A stretch of 64,000 nt of DNA from Spisula solida. Its lineage: Eukaryota > Mollusca > Bivalvia > Venerida > Mactridae. Positions 22,100 through 33,742 of the stretch are shown in pieces. The DNA is taken from assembly GCA_947247005.1 (NCBI GenBank), contig OX365948.1:5518001-5582000 (forward strand), in the 5' to 3' direction. The translations under genes and the position numbers were made by a program. The notes below the pieces were generated by a model. The model did no database searches. It saw only the letters and a list, made by a program, of their open reading frames with translations, and was not told where the DNA came from. Each line of letters starts with the position of its first letter. Position 1 is the stretch's first letter.

Positions 22100-24500
22100 G
22101 CTGCCACCATAAATTATGTCACGTGCTAGCGGTTGTGTATTGATCAGTTTATGTCTACTGACAATGTATGGGTAACGTGTGCTGATGCACGGACATTACA
22201 GTTATAATAAAATAAAATGGACTCTGTTGGACCGTTTCAGAATGAATAAAGTAAAAAGAAAATAAAGTGTAAAGTTCAGTCTCCACGATTTAATGTAGAA
22301 ACACTGATAAACTCTTATCATATAATACAACATTTCAATCAATAACAGTAATATAGAACTAATAAAATTAATGTGCAATGTAGATGGATATGTGAACTAA
22401 CAATTTGTTTAATTCCCTAAAATACTCTGAAAACATCTCATATATATAACATCTAAGTATTTGCACCATGCAGCCTAATATGTCATTTAAGTACAAGCTT
22501 AAAATCGCTTATTAATGCTTAAACTATTCAAATGTATCCCAAATAACTAAATAAATGTTAAAGAATAAAATCTGAGTTGGTAGAATTAAAGTTAAAGAAA
22601 AATAAGGAAAACAAGTCTCGCACCTATGATCAAATAAAGTACAATAAATAACATAACGGGTCCTTGCATTGTAACCAGTTTCCAACGTGTTGATTCAATA
22701 AAATACGATGTTAAACAGAAAGAAAGCTAGTAATAGTCTTGATCGTCTCACGAATCCCTTCACTAGGTCAAAAATACGCAACTTCCGGTAAAATAATAAT
22801 GGCGGAAGTACTCGACACATGTTTATTTGCAACAGAAATAGTAGGGGCTATTGTAAATACCCATACCAGTAACACGCACGTGCCTATGTTCTTCAGAGTT
22901 TCGAGTCGGTACTAATCGTTTAAGAAAAAGTTGTTTCCGGTTTAGAAAATTGCGGAGTCGAAAGAAGTGAATGGTTGAAATTATAAGTATTCAAATTACG
23001 AAACTTTTGAGTCCTAACATATTCTTTCATAACGTTTCGGCATATAAGCCTAATTCAAATCATGAAAATTATTGAAAAAATACATATCTTATTTAATCCA
23101 ACGTAAATAAAACAATATGGCGACGTCGGAAATGATGTCATATCATTTAACGCGACGTCATCGCACGTTAACCCGACGTCGTCGCATGGCATAGCGCACC
23201 AACTTGTGAATATGTTGAATTGAAATATAAATAGCAATTAAAAGACTAGTGTTAAACCATAATAACTATTTATAGGGAATATCAGTGCAACCCGTCTCCT
23301 AGATTGGAAAACACTCTTTTCTAAGTATTTGTTCGCCTGGTCTTCTATGTGGTGCTGCCTGGCAGCCAAAGGCTAGATCTATATGTCCCTGTTGAGCAAA
23401 CAAATTTCATAGTCATTTTTTTCCTCGATCAGATTATCAAAAAACCTGATGGGAAATCCCCGCTGGATGCAGTGCATTTGTTCATATTAGGATCTCGGGT
23501 TAATTACGTGAAGTTCAGGTAAATAATGAATTCAGATTAAATGGAAATGTATTAAAGATCGTAAGGATCGTAATTATAAAGCTTGTCAGTGTGTACTTTA
23601 ATACATAAATGGGAGAAAATAGCCTGGTCTAAATGTAAACAAACATACCAGACGAATCTAGGGCATTACAATATAATGTTATTCTACGGTGTCCCGTTAG
23701 GGCCATCGCTGCATAGCTATAAGAGGTCGATAGTACGATAATGAAAAGTCGATATAACGATAGTGAAAAGTCGATAGTACGAAACAACAAATTCCAGAAA
23801 ACAGGTTTTATTCTAGCTATTATCCTAGCTATTATTAAGATCAATCTATACGGCGAATCTGGCCGTCTTCATAGCTCAGTTTCTTGCTGTTTCAGTAATC
23901 CAATAGACTATATTACACAATACAAAAAAGCACCTAAGGCTAAATGCCTAGAATCACATTGCATTATAAATAAGTCAACTTCCTGCTATCGCAAGAAAAC
24001 GTACACACTGAATTGTACAGTCTCCCAATATGGCAAACAGATGATTTTGCTCGCAATAAGTCATACAAGTTGATGTACATATGATCGCAACATAATGCAC
24101 AAGTTTTGTACACAAAAACACAGACACAGATAGATGAATCAAGACAAGTATTTTAATAAATTATTGCGCTAACTACGCTCCTGAAATTAGCTGATCGGAA
24201 TTCCTCTAATTAGGAAGGCTCATAGAACTTATACATCTACATGATTCATTGTTTATTTGTGGCAACAACAAAAACGACATTTTCTTTACTAAAGCGCAAA
24301 TTAAATCATTTCATACTTTGTCAAATCACGACGGTCAGATAGCACGAGTATGCCAACTGTACTTTCGCTTTGACAATAACAATACAGTTTCGGTGGAATG
24401 GACTGGTGATTAGATCTTGTGACGTATAATTCTAGGAGAGTCATGCTGTACAAATATGTCAGTAAATACGCTTTAAAGTTACTCACATCAAACAAGATCA
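22100..24500. other. Stretch without recognisable genes; CRE-like cluster at 23,117-23,190
   Basis: Mostly AT-rich DNA with no exon I can defend. At 23,117-23,190 GACGTC-type words cluster ('gcgacgtcatcgcacgtt' and 'cccgacgtcgtcgcatgg' are two ~22-bp related units). A 110-aa plus frame at 23,741-24,073 is open but unrecognised and low in complexity. Confidence 0.4.
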
Positions 24501-24689
24501 TGTGTGACACTTACTGTAACGTTACAATGTGTGACACTTACTGTAACGTTACAATGTGTGACACTTACTGTAACGTTACAATGTGTGACACTTACTGTAA
24601 CGTTACGATATGTGACACTTACTGTAACGTTACAATGTGTGACACTTACTGTAACGTTACAATGTGTGACACTTACTGTAACGTTACTT
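24501..24689 (+). repeat. 27-bp minisatellite, 7 copies
   Basis: Unit 'tgtgtgacacttactgtaac' + 'gttacaa', starting at 24501 and every 27 bp to 24663. All are near identical; the fifth has 'gatatg'. Each unit holds the perfect palindrome GTAACGTTAC. Because 27 is a multiple of 3, frames stay open on both strands (9-residue repeat CDTYCNVTM on plus); these are not genes. Confidence 0.95.
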
Positions 24690-26419
24690 GTTTTCTGCAT
24701 GAAAGTTGGACACATTGATTAGTCATTACCGTCCTACTTGTATTGTTCTGTAAAACGCGCAACCTTCGCGCATGCGCACTTCGTTAAACTTGTTCAAATT
24801 AATAGAACTTGCGTTTTTCACGAGACACCTGTCAATGATAAATGTAGTGGGCAATAGATTACACCCCGTAGAAAACACATTGCTAGAATAACAGAAGCAT
24901 GGTATTAATACATGATAAATGTTTTTTATATCATTTGGAACTTGTTTATTCGTTTGGCACATAACACAACCAAATAATCAGAGGATATTTGTTTGTTTAA
25001 ACTGAATACCATTTATATCTTTGTGATTAAGTTCAAAATCACTATTAATGTTATAGTTGGTTATGTATGGAGCCATACAACTGCCACCACATACATATTA
25101 ATTTTCATGAAATAGTTCTCGAAATTAACGAGGGATTTCATGAAAACAGAAAAATATAATGATTGCAAGATAAATATCTTAACGTGAAAAATTGCCATTT
25201 ACTGCTTTGATCTGCCTCGGTATAAAACGATATAATGTTGACGTCGCGTCACAAGTTGGAGCTAATTTACTTTTACGGCGATTTTATTTTTGTAAAGTGA
25301 TTGTATTCTTACCTAATTGGTTATTTTTTTCTTTTAAGGATGTTGGAGCGCTTAGGACCCCACCTTCAGAATTTGCTCAAAATTTGCCAGGAAGTAAAGA
25401 AAAATATACCGACACAAAGATGAAAAAACACTAGGTCACGGAACTCGTTTTTCGGGTAATTAGCCCTGATTGAAGTGTGTATGAATTATTTTTATAATTT
25501 CATGGAAATTGGTAAACTGGTGGTGGTGTTCAAATTTGTCATTTTTATTTGATGTCTGCGATCTAAATTATAAACTATTGTTCAATATAGTTTGGGTACA
25601 CATTGTTATGACAAAATAGCACCCAGGTAAAATCCTAATAACTTTTTTCCCACCTTAAACTTTTTTAATATTTTGTTAAAAATGTCTAGTGACATAGATC
25701 TTCAAAATTATGCAATAAAAATGTATGTCACCGAGGTATTTTTTTCGCAATTTTTGTTTTTATTTTGGTTAAATGTGGCTAAAATGCTGAGAAAATCAAT
25801 GAAAACGCTTAAAATAAAATTTATTGAACATGTAAATATCGCGAAAACACATCAACACACAATAAACAAACATTACCAAATGAATCTGACTCCCAAAAAA
25901 GTCATTTGGCATAAAAAGCAATATTTTTATTTTTTTACCCTACCCACCTATTTTTAATGTAATATTTTTCTCGGAATGGAAACCGTCATTTCGATTAGTA
26001 TTTTCTAATTTTATTGCATAATACTTATCAGAACTGCTCAATTTGATTTATTTTAGATTATTTTGACACATTTTTACATTTATAAGGCACATACCGTACT
26101 ATGACAAATGACGCATGCGCATTAAACCGATCCAGCATGATTAATGATAACGACTTAAATTCGTACGAAGGGTGCATGAAACGAACAAATTACGATGTAG
26201 AGATGTAAAAAAAATCTCAAGTAGTTGAAGTAAAGCCACCTTTTCAATAATAAATCCGTGTCAAAAGACATTAGTATTTTGCTTGTAAAATATTCAAACA
26301 ACGTACTATTGATGACATTTTCGTAAATTTGCATTATATAACGGGTACTTTGAATAAAGCGTTGTTTTCAAGAAAAAAATGCGTGTAGAGATTTCAAAGC
26401 ACAAGCACTTAAAGCGTTA
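24690..26419. other. Stretch without recognisable genes
   Basis: AT-rich. A repeat-like terminus, 'ttaaggatgttggagcgctt', begins at ~25,335 (a TTAA start as in the 20.1-kb element), but I found no inverted partner. Open frames at 25,192-25,434 and 25,673-25,957 are not recognisable. Confidence 0.4.
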
Positions 26420-27367
26420 TACGAGGGGTGATCAACACATACGCTGAAAAGTGCTGTAGCTTCTTTATTTGTCATTGTGAGTCATTGAAACTTTCTAAAC
26501 ATGAAGATAAATTTATTCAAAATTGATTCTCTGCTGATCACCAGTATTGACCAAAAACGGAATGAACGTGGTTTTCGTATGGCAACGTCACTCGACGCCA
26601 TGCGGCCCAAATTTTCATATATACCAACGTTGCACGTAGCAAACGATGTCGTATCATTCGTGTGTTTGTAATATTATAATTTTTTAAAGGGTGGATTAAA
26701 AATATGCAATGATATAACAATACTTTTATTATTTCCAAAAATTGTTTTAACGTCAAAATTCCGTTTTAGAGCTATATGTTTCAAAGTTGTTGTCTGAAAA
26801 TGAGTGCTATGTAGAAATCGGCGACGAAAAGTCACGTGGCGAAATAATGTCATAAAATACCAATGACAATATTGCAAAATGCAACAAATATGTAATAGCG
26901 CATAAAGCAGGTGTCTGTTCTGCATTTTCTCCCAAACATAGCCATGTGAAATTAATGATGACATGCGTATGGGCTATACGACGTCAATAACGTCAAATTA
27001 CGTCATCAATATTAATGTTCTATAGCAACTAATTCTTATAATTTATATACAAGCTGCAAAGGAAAAGTAATGATTTTGGTTGACATGTCTATGAATCATT
27101 ACATGCGTTATACAGTATAAATTGTGCCACGAATGAGTATGTGTACTGTAATATGTATCGACGTCGCGATGACGTTGGGCCGGTGTAGCCATAGTGACGT
27201 TTCGGTTTAATTATTGTTCCTACCAAATATTACCTTGAGTTTAATGTTTTTTTATAGTTATGAATTTTTAATACGCCAATCTATTATCTGACCGATTTTC
27301 TGCAGTGTTGGTCACGTAACAAAAATTTCAGAGCATTTTTCCGCGTATTTGTTGATCACCCCTCGTA
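26420..27367. mobile_element. Non-autonomous TIR element with TA duplication (E2)
   Basis: Starts TA|cgaggggtgatcaacac at 26420 and ends, inverted, gttgatcacccctcg|TA at 27367. TIR of ~25 bp with one or two mismatches, weaker similarity to ~34 bp; 944 bp between the TA's. TA duplication plus a CGAGGGG terminus points to the mariner/Tc1 superfamily. Minus frames (26,538-26,756; 26,674-26,964) show no DDE/DDD motif. CRE-like 'taacgtcaaattacgtcatc' occurs near 26,990. Confidence 0.8.
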
Positions 27368-27534
27368 TAAACCTCAAAAAGAATGTATTACCATAAAACA
27401 TAAGTTAGATTAATTTTGTTTGATAAACTTGTACTACCAGTATTCAATTATGGCTCTCAGGTATGGGGTTTAAACGATAGTTCTCATTTATGACTTAGTG
27501 TTTAACGTAATGTGCATATGACCATACTCTTAAA

Positions 27535-27705
27535 TTTTAACTCACAATATTATGGCATCATCATCATTTCATTATCATGATCATCACCACGATTGCAGCC
27601 AACTGTACCAGCATCCACATCACTGTCAGTAACAAGGCAACAACAAACAAGAAGTGACCAAATTAAGCAACTAATGACGAACCACGTGATATGTATGGTT
27701 CATGA
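27535..27705 (+). repeat. Segmental block A, partial copy
   Basis: 'catcatca', 'ttatcatgatcatcaccac' and 'gccaactgtaccagcatcc' followed by 'caacaacaaacaagaagtga' match 16,540-16,665 and 29,690-29,770. The TATA/ATG part is absent: sequence diverges after 'cacgtgatatgtatgg'. Confidence 0.6.
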
Positions 27706-27977
27706 ACACAAGAACATGAACATTCCGTCGGCCAATAATTCGTACTGAGACAGATATGTTGTAGTCGCCCATATACAATCTAAATTACTTTTGTCTTTAA
27801 AAGTACTGCCTCGCGTAATAGTGTATTGCAAAAATAAAATAAAATGGTCAAATATTCGCGTAAGTTTGGTATAGTTGCCTGTATGAACCATTAACAACCA
27901 CACTGACTTTGAAATAACTTGCAAAACATCAGCATGTTTTATTTATTTAGTATTTTTACATTCAAAATGTTATAGGG

Positions 27978-28115
27978 TATTGATCAATACCGTATAGATC
28001 AATACTCTATAGATCAATACCCTATAGATCAATACCCTATAGATCAATACCCTATAGATCAATACACTATAGATCAATACCCTATAGATCAATACCTATT
28101 GATCAATACCCTATA
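27978..28115 (+). repeat. 15-bp minisatellite, ~9 copies
   Basis: Unit 'tagatcaatacccta' repeated with few variants, starting and ending with the inverted-looking 'tattgatcaatacc'. Contains repeated 'gatc'. No coding role. Confidence 0.92.
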
Positions 28116-29339
28116 GAATTAAAACTAATCTCACTTAAGTTGTCTGAATTGTTTTGCACTCGACGAAAACGAATTGCAAAACGAACCAAGTGCCTCACTG
28201 ATGTTTATACTGTAGTTTGTTGATGCTACAGTTCGATCACGTGTGAATTACATAATAAACAAAGCATGTTGGAAGGAAACTCTGTGCTATTTTTAAAAGG
28301 AAAAATGCCGAGTGCGCGATATCTATAGTGGTTTAAATTGATTATTTGGAACAAATCGTTCAATAAGCAACTATCAGTGGTTTTCTATTTCATAAATACT
28401 TGGTTATATAGGAAAGTTACGTCATGCAAAAAATTTAGCCCGGTCTGTGATTAAGCACCTTTAAACAATATAACATGTTTTCTGCTAGTGACACGATCAC
28501 ACTTCGTTTCAAATAATTAGTCTATATCAACATACGTGCATGTACATACATTCTTACTCTCCAAGACACAAAAGTGTAGTATCAAGGAAGATAAAAAAAC
28601 AAATAATGACGGATCGAAGTAGCAAAAAGCTTTACTTCACGCCCGAAAATCTCTTTCCTTTTAATGATCATCCGAGAGGCATTTTTGCAACACATCAAGA
28701 CTATGTCCGTTGGTAGAGAATGTGATATTTGCTGCGGACAAGACAACGGATTTACGTGGACTCGAAGTGATAATTAAAAAGAAAATCCCATTTAAGATTG
28801 AAGTTTCAATTATTCCATATTATTTTGAATGATAAAAACTTTACTTCCGTTGCATAAAGACGCTATTTTTTGTGAGACGGTTTGGCGGGTAAATTGAACA
28901 TCTACACGGCAAGTAAAATCTAGTCATGATATCAACACAGGGTGTGTAAATTCATTGTTGTTGGATTAGTTCGTGAGCTCATATTTTCACATGTCCATTT
29001 AATCTGTTAATGGATTGACAAAAATGAGGTTAGGGAAGGGGCCGTTTTGTTGAATCTGAAAAATAGAATTGTGTTTGTTTTATCCTTTCAGTTCTATTGC
29101 TATCTATATTTTATGCAGACAACTATTGTAGTAATAACCATTGTGCTGCAACCAAACGATTATTAACATTATTCAGTTTGTAAACATAGGTTTAAGTAAG
29201 ATATACGACTCAAACTGTCAATTATGAAAAATTTGGACTATCTGATGTTTGCGAATTCACAGTGTGTCAATGTGATAACATTTTAGATATTTTAAACTAA
29301 AACTGACAAAATATTGTGCTAACTTCACGAGATCTTTAA
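28116..29339. other. Stretch without recognisable genes
   Basis: AT-rich; no repeat boundary, exon or RNA gene that I can support. Confidence 0.5.
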
Positions 29340-29344
29340 CAGTA

Positions 29345-30030
29345 TCTAACTGTTTTCCTTTAGAATTATATTTTCTACTGCCAAACGGAGAAGAACTAAT
29401 TCACAAAGTCCCCAGCGAATATTGATATGTGTAATGATAAAAGAAGAAAACGGACAAGACTACTAATTCGGCTTGTAGTACGGAGGGGGTATACATAAAA
29501 CTACTTGAGAAAAAATATATACATTAGCGTCAAATGAAAGCCATCGCATGAATATTTGGTTAGGGTATTATTATGTTGTCCATCTTGGTGTACAGTTTCA
29601 TCTAATAAATGTCACACGTATTAATTTTCCGTCCGAAACTTAATGACTTTGTGTTTACCTTAATGTGTATATAACCAACTTTCAATAGTATTACATCACC
29701 ACCATTACCATCAAATGTACCAGCATCCACATCACTGTCAACGTCATGGCAACAACAAACAAGAAGTGATCAAATTAAGCAAAAAGATTATATACTTATG
29801 CCGAGTCACGTGACATCATTGACAGAAATTGCATCTACGGAAGTCATTACCAGCGTAAAGCTGTATGGTTATCCAGTATATAAATAGATTAAGACTAAGG
29901 ATTATTTTTCCTCTTGGGAATGTACATTTCCATTACGTGGATATGGTAACGAACATGGGCTGTCTCCTTTCATCTACATCAGATTACTTAGCTTGTCACA
30001 AGGTGACAATTTAGACGTTTGATGAAGTAC
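29345..30030 (+). promoter_or_regulatory. Segmental block A, copy A3: TATA box, ATG and splice donor
   Basis: Highly similar to A2. 'gagtcacgtgacat' near 29,805; TATAAATAG at 29879-29887; ATG at 29955, 76 bp after the TATA box exactly as in A2. The frame reads MGCLLSSTSDYLACHK, followed directly by a consensus-like donor AAG|GTGACA at 30,002/30,003. If used, this would be a short first coding exon. Its putative partner exon copies lie at 35.2 and 37.7 kb. Confidence 0.45.
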
Positions 30031-30379
30031 GAGGAGCGTGTTTTAAGTTCCGGGTAAAGTGCTCTATAATGTTTGGCGTGTGTTCAAAGGATTCCAAATT
30101 AGACATTCAAATAGAACAATGCCTGATACATTTTGTAATATGAACCGAATGCGTGATGGCGTATCATACACAATGCCAATTCTGATACAGAAATGGCTAC
30201 CCGGCGCAACATTCTAGCTGATCATATATTATTAAAATGTTCGGAATAAATTCACCCAACCAGTCAAATGACATACACAAGTCATCTGCCACAATAATAA
30301 AATGGTTACTACACTCAGAATGTTCACCGCTGCAAGATATACATTGCCGGGGTTACTTTGCCAAAATATAATATAAAGT

Positions 30380-30700
30380 CTGACATGGAAGCTAGCATTC
30401 AACTTAACCAGCCGAGCACAGAAAACATAAAACATCACATACTACAATTACAAGGCACAATGCCCAACACAACCGAACGAGAAAATAAATTGCCCAAGTA
30501 CCAGCTGTCAAAAGGCTTAATGAAATAGTTTCAGCAATCAAAAAGCTGGATGTCCTATCTGAACGACCTAGTTTCAGCAGTAAAACGGCTGAAATAACTA
30601 GTTTTAGGTGTCTTAAAAGTCCTTAAAAGTTAAAGTAATAAAAGGCTGAATGTAATAGTTTTAGCTGAATGACCTAGTTTCAGCCATGAAAAAGCCTTTG
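30380..30700 (-). repeat. Interspersed repeat family G, inverted copy 2
   Basis: 'caaggcacaatgcccaacac' is the reverse of the 'gtgttgggcattgtgcc' block. To its right, six or so loose ~35-bp subunits on 'gacctagtttcagc' and 'ggctgaa'. The longest G copy in the window. Confidence 0.6.
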
Positions 30701-31604
30701 GAATAAGAAATGTTCGTTACAACGTCTCGCGTCTAAACCACATCAGACCGTCCCTTCGTGTTATTATCTGCAGCACTATACAACGGGCAGTCTGAAAGCG
30801 TTGATATTATTCATATATCCTACTCATTGACATGCAACGTTCTTATCAGGCACTGGTCATCAATTCTACTATTGAAGGTCTTGATTGTCCTGCCAATAGA
30901 CAAAAAAAGCGATGAAGGCCTGGGGCTAAACTATATTCGCTTGGGAAGCAGTTTACTGACTAAACTGGAGTAAATGTAAACAGATATTTTTTTGTAGAAA
31001 ATACACGTCCTCTTTAACTGCCAGTTATGTTGACCTTTGAACGTTGTAGGGTTAATCTATTAGTCATGCGTAACTTGCCTCTGTATCTTGTTTATGTGCT
31101 ACTAGTAAAAAACAAGAGATCTCAGAATTCCATCATTGTCCCCCACTGCCCACATACATGTACAGTAACGAATTGAACTACATGTAGTATTACCTTGTTA
31201 ATGTTTTGGCAAATAATGCGAAAAGCGTAGCAAAATTATCAATGGAAATCAAAATTTCGGTCACCATTTCATACTTACATTTCTGCACTATAGCAACGTG
31301 ATCACCAATATACAAAATTACCTCCGTTATCAGTATACCAAATCATACTAATTTGCCTAGTTTCCATCGCTTGCTCACAAAATGACGACATTGTATAATA
31401 ACAAAATAACAACTAAGAAACAACAAATACGGTTTGGAAAACCTATTAAAGATCATTCATAACGGTTTAACTGGAAAACGAGGAATTTACATACTTGACA
31501 CATTCACATTTTCCAAAAAGACATTTTTAATAAAACTATTGTCATAGAATACAAGAACCATGATCACATTGCCATCCCCCGCAGTATATGTTTGCCACTT
31601 ATGT

Positions 31605-32178
31605 GTGTTAAATACTGCGTTCAATAAACGCTTATGCCCCCATGGAAGCCTTGTCCATAAAAAGCTAAGTCTATCAGGGGCCATAATTCTGTTAAAATGT
31701 TTGATAGTGTTACATGACTTTGATAATGTAGGGGGTTTATGATGGTTAACAAGTATGCTAAGTTTGAAGGCAACGCCTTGATAACTTGACTAAATTTGTG
31801 CTAACAAGAATTAGACGCTTAATAAGTCTAAGTCCAAAATTATGTCAATGTGAAGGTAAAAAAAAGGTTAGGTGATATAGGTGTGTGGAGAATATTCAAG
31901 TACAACATCCATGCAATTATGAAAGCTTTGTAGCAAGCCATATTAATGCTGCAAGAAACGGTCACTTTGGGTTAACTATTAATTTGGCTCTTCAAAAAGT
32001 TTAAGACCCAAATGAGGTCACGGTGAATGTCAAAATGGGGTCAGGTGATACAGGCGCGTGAATAGTGTTCATATACAACCTCAATGCAAGTATGGAAGCT
32101 TTGTAGCAATCTATTAATGTTCTACTACGACAGGTGGGCGACCCAGGGCCCAAAGAACCCAGGGCCCTTTTGGCTCTC
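31605..32178 (+). repeat. Interspersed repeat family Q, copy 1, ending in a P-type foot
   Basis: Begins 'gcgttcaataaacgcttatg' and 'ccatggaagccttgtccata', with later 'ataagtctaagtccaaaat' and 'gtgaaggt' units (two ~150-bp diverged repeats). Related copies at 53,505-54,125 (inverted) and 63,705-63,902. The right end is 'gacaggtgggcgacccaggg…cccttttggctctctt', the foot of family P, so this is a composite. Confidence 0.65.
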
Positions 32179-32519
32179 TTATATTTCTACCTATACTAAG
32201 CAAGAATAATGTGAAATATTTAAAAAATCTAACGACAGGTTTTGAAAAAAAAATGTTTTTGTTGATCACCCCAATAATTTCCATTTGTTTTTTTTATACT
32301 AATATGGACATATTTAGACCAAATAAAATACAGGTTCACCATGAAATTATCAAGATATAACATTTTGTATGACCCCACCCCCATATTTCATGCGTCAATG
32401 ATGTATAAAGTCCTATAATCTAAACAAAATATGTTCCACCATATAACTGTATCAATGCATGCTTCAAATACAAAACATTACATAAACACTTTAAAAAATA
32501 AATAAAAAAGACATGCTCC

Positions 32520-32600
32520 AGGTAGGGGTTGAACCCATGACCCTCAGGAATATGTCAAAATTCATTCACTTGAGTACTCTTCAGAATGGAGGTTTTGCAT
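32520..32600 (-). repeat. Possible tRNA-like SINE head (B box only)
   Basis: On the minus strand 'gggtcatgggttcaacccct' carries a good B-box-like core (ggttcaaccc), with 'gagtactcaagtgaatga' about 45 nt upstream as a poor A-box. No body or tail recognised; could be chance. Confidence 0.3.
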
Positions 32601-32619
32601 AACACTGCTCCTGCCTTAA

Positions 32620-33690
32620 CTGGAAATAATTCAAGAGTAGTACCACCTAGAGTTATGTTTTTTAGTCACAGCACTAACTCTAGATGCCATCTCCTTATAC
32701 TTCAAGTTTTAAGTCAATGCCTTAAATTGTTTATAAGTTATGCTCTGGACGAAAAGTTACCTTAAAATTAAACAAAGGGAGATTATTTCAAAAGTGGACT
32801 ACAAAGAGTTATGGTCCTTAGTCACTGCACTATTCCGAATTGCCATCTATTCATATATGTAGGGTTAACGCATGCTTTTTCGGGCTATAACATCTGCAGA
32901 GTCCCGAGGGACGGTTGGTGCCCAAGCCCGCCAGGGCGAGGGCACCAACGCTCCCGAGGGACTCTGCATATGTTATAACAAGAAAAAAAACATGCGTAAA
33001 CGCTATTATAGCATACAAAACATCAATTAATGCGTTTGTATTTCAAAATAATGATATTTTGGCGGGAGATTTTGTGGCGACGTCACGAAAACAAACGTAA
33101 CGTCATACCAGTTATTGTTATGCACGTCAACTTCCGGGATCGGCAAATACAAAGAAAACATGGATACTGCGGGTTTGTTTACATTTATAATTTAAATATT
33201 ATGGAAATATTATAGAAAACTAATTAGTAGTTAGAAATAAAATGAGAATTACTGATCATTTAACGCTGTACAACGTTTATAGTCGCCGGCGCGGCCCTGA
33301 AATAAGCATACGTAAAACTGGACGTTAACAGCGCGTGAATCTTTATGTTTACGCATGGTTTTCGTCCCGTTAACGTATGGGCAAAATTACCGTTTTTATG
33401 CTATAATAAAGTTTCAAATCGATTTCGTAAATAGTTTTGCTCTGGACAAAAAAATATTTCAAAATTAAACAAGTGAAGTTAATTTCAAAACTGGGCCATA
33501 TAGACTTATTGTTCCTGGTCACTGAACGTCTCATATTTGCCATCTATTTACATACCAAGTTTCAAGTTAATACCTCAAATAGTTTAAGAGTTATGCTCCG
33601 GACAAACTATGGGACGGACGGACGAAGGCATACTACATGTATTACTAAATGTATATCCCTTCGCCCTCGGTACGGGATAATAAAGGTACA
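32620..33690 (+). repeat. R-family tandem-core element, copy 3, split by a foldback insertion
   Basis: Units with 'agttatg…gtcactgcact', 'ttgccatctatt', 'caagtttcaagttaatacct' and 'gttatgctc.ggac'. The right end is 'gggacggacggacgaagg' then 'ccttcgccctcggtacggga', a 3' hairpin-like terminus. Interrupted at ~32,858-33,409: flanks 'gccatctattcatat' and 'aagtttcaaat' rejoin to match the intact unit at 33,540-33,565. Confidence 0.65.
32858..33409. mobile_element. ~550-bp foldback insertion in the R element
   Basis: Contains a 131-bp inverted repeat at 32868-32998. The arms run 'acgcatgctttttcgggcta', 'taacatctgcagagtcccg' and 'ggttggtgccc' on the left, mirrored to 'acatgcgt' on the right, with a GC-rich tip. 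The same 'gttaacg…' and 'acgcatg' words reappear near the right end (33,351-33,379). Architecture like the insertion at 772-1750: foldback at one end, same class of host repeat. Confidence 0.65.
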
Positions 33691-33742
33691 GCACATAATG
33701 ACAAATATTATTTATTGTGATAATACATGTATATAACTTAAC

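Noticed and set aside
24501..24689. CRISPR-like regular repeats (27 bp); likewise the 29-bp array at 7.9 kb
   Set aside because: Units are directly adjacent with no unique spacers, and the genome is clearly animal.
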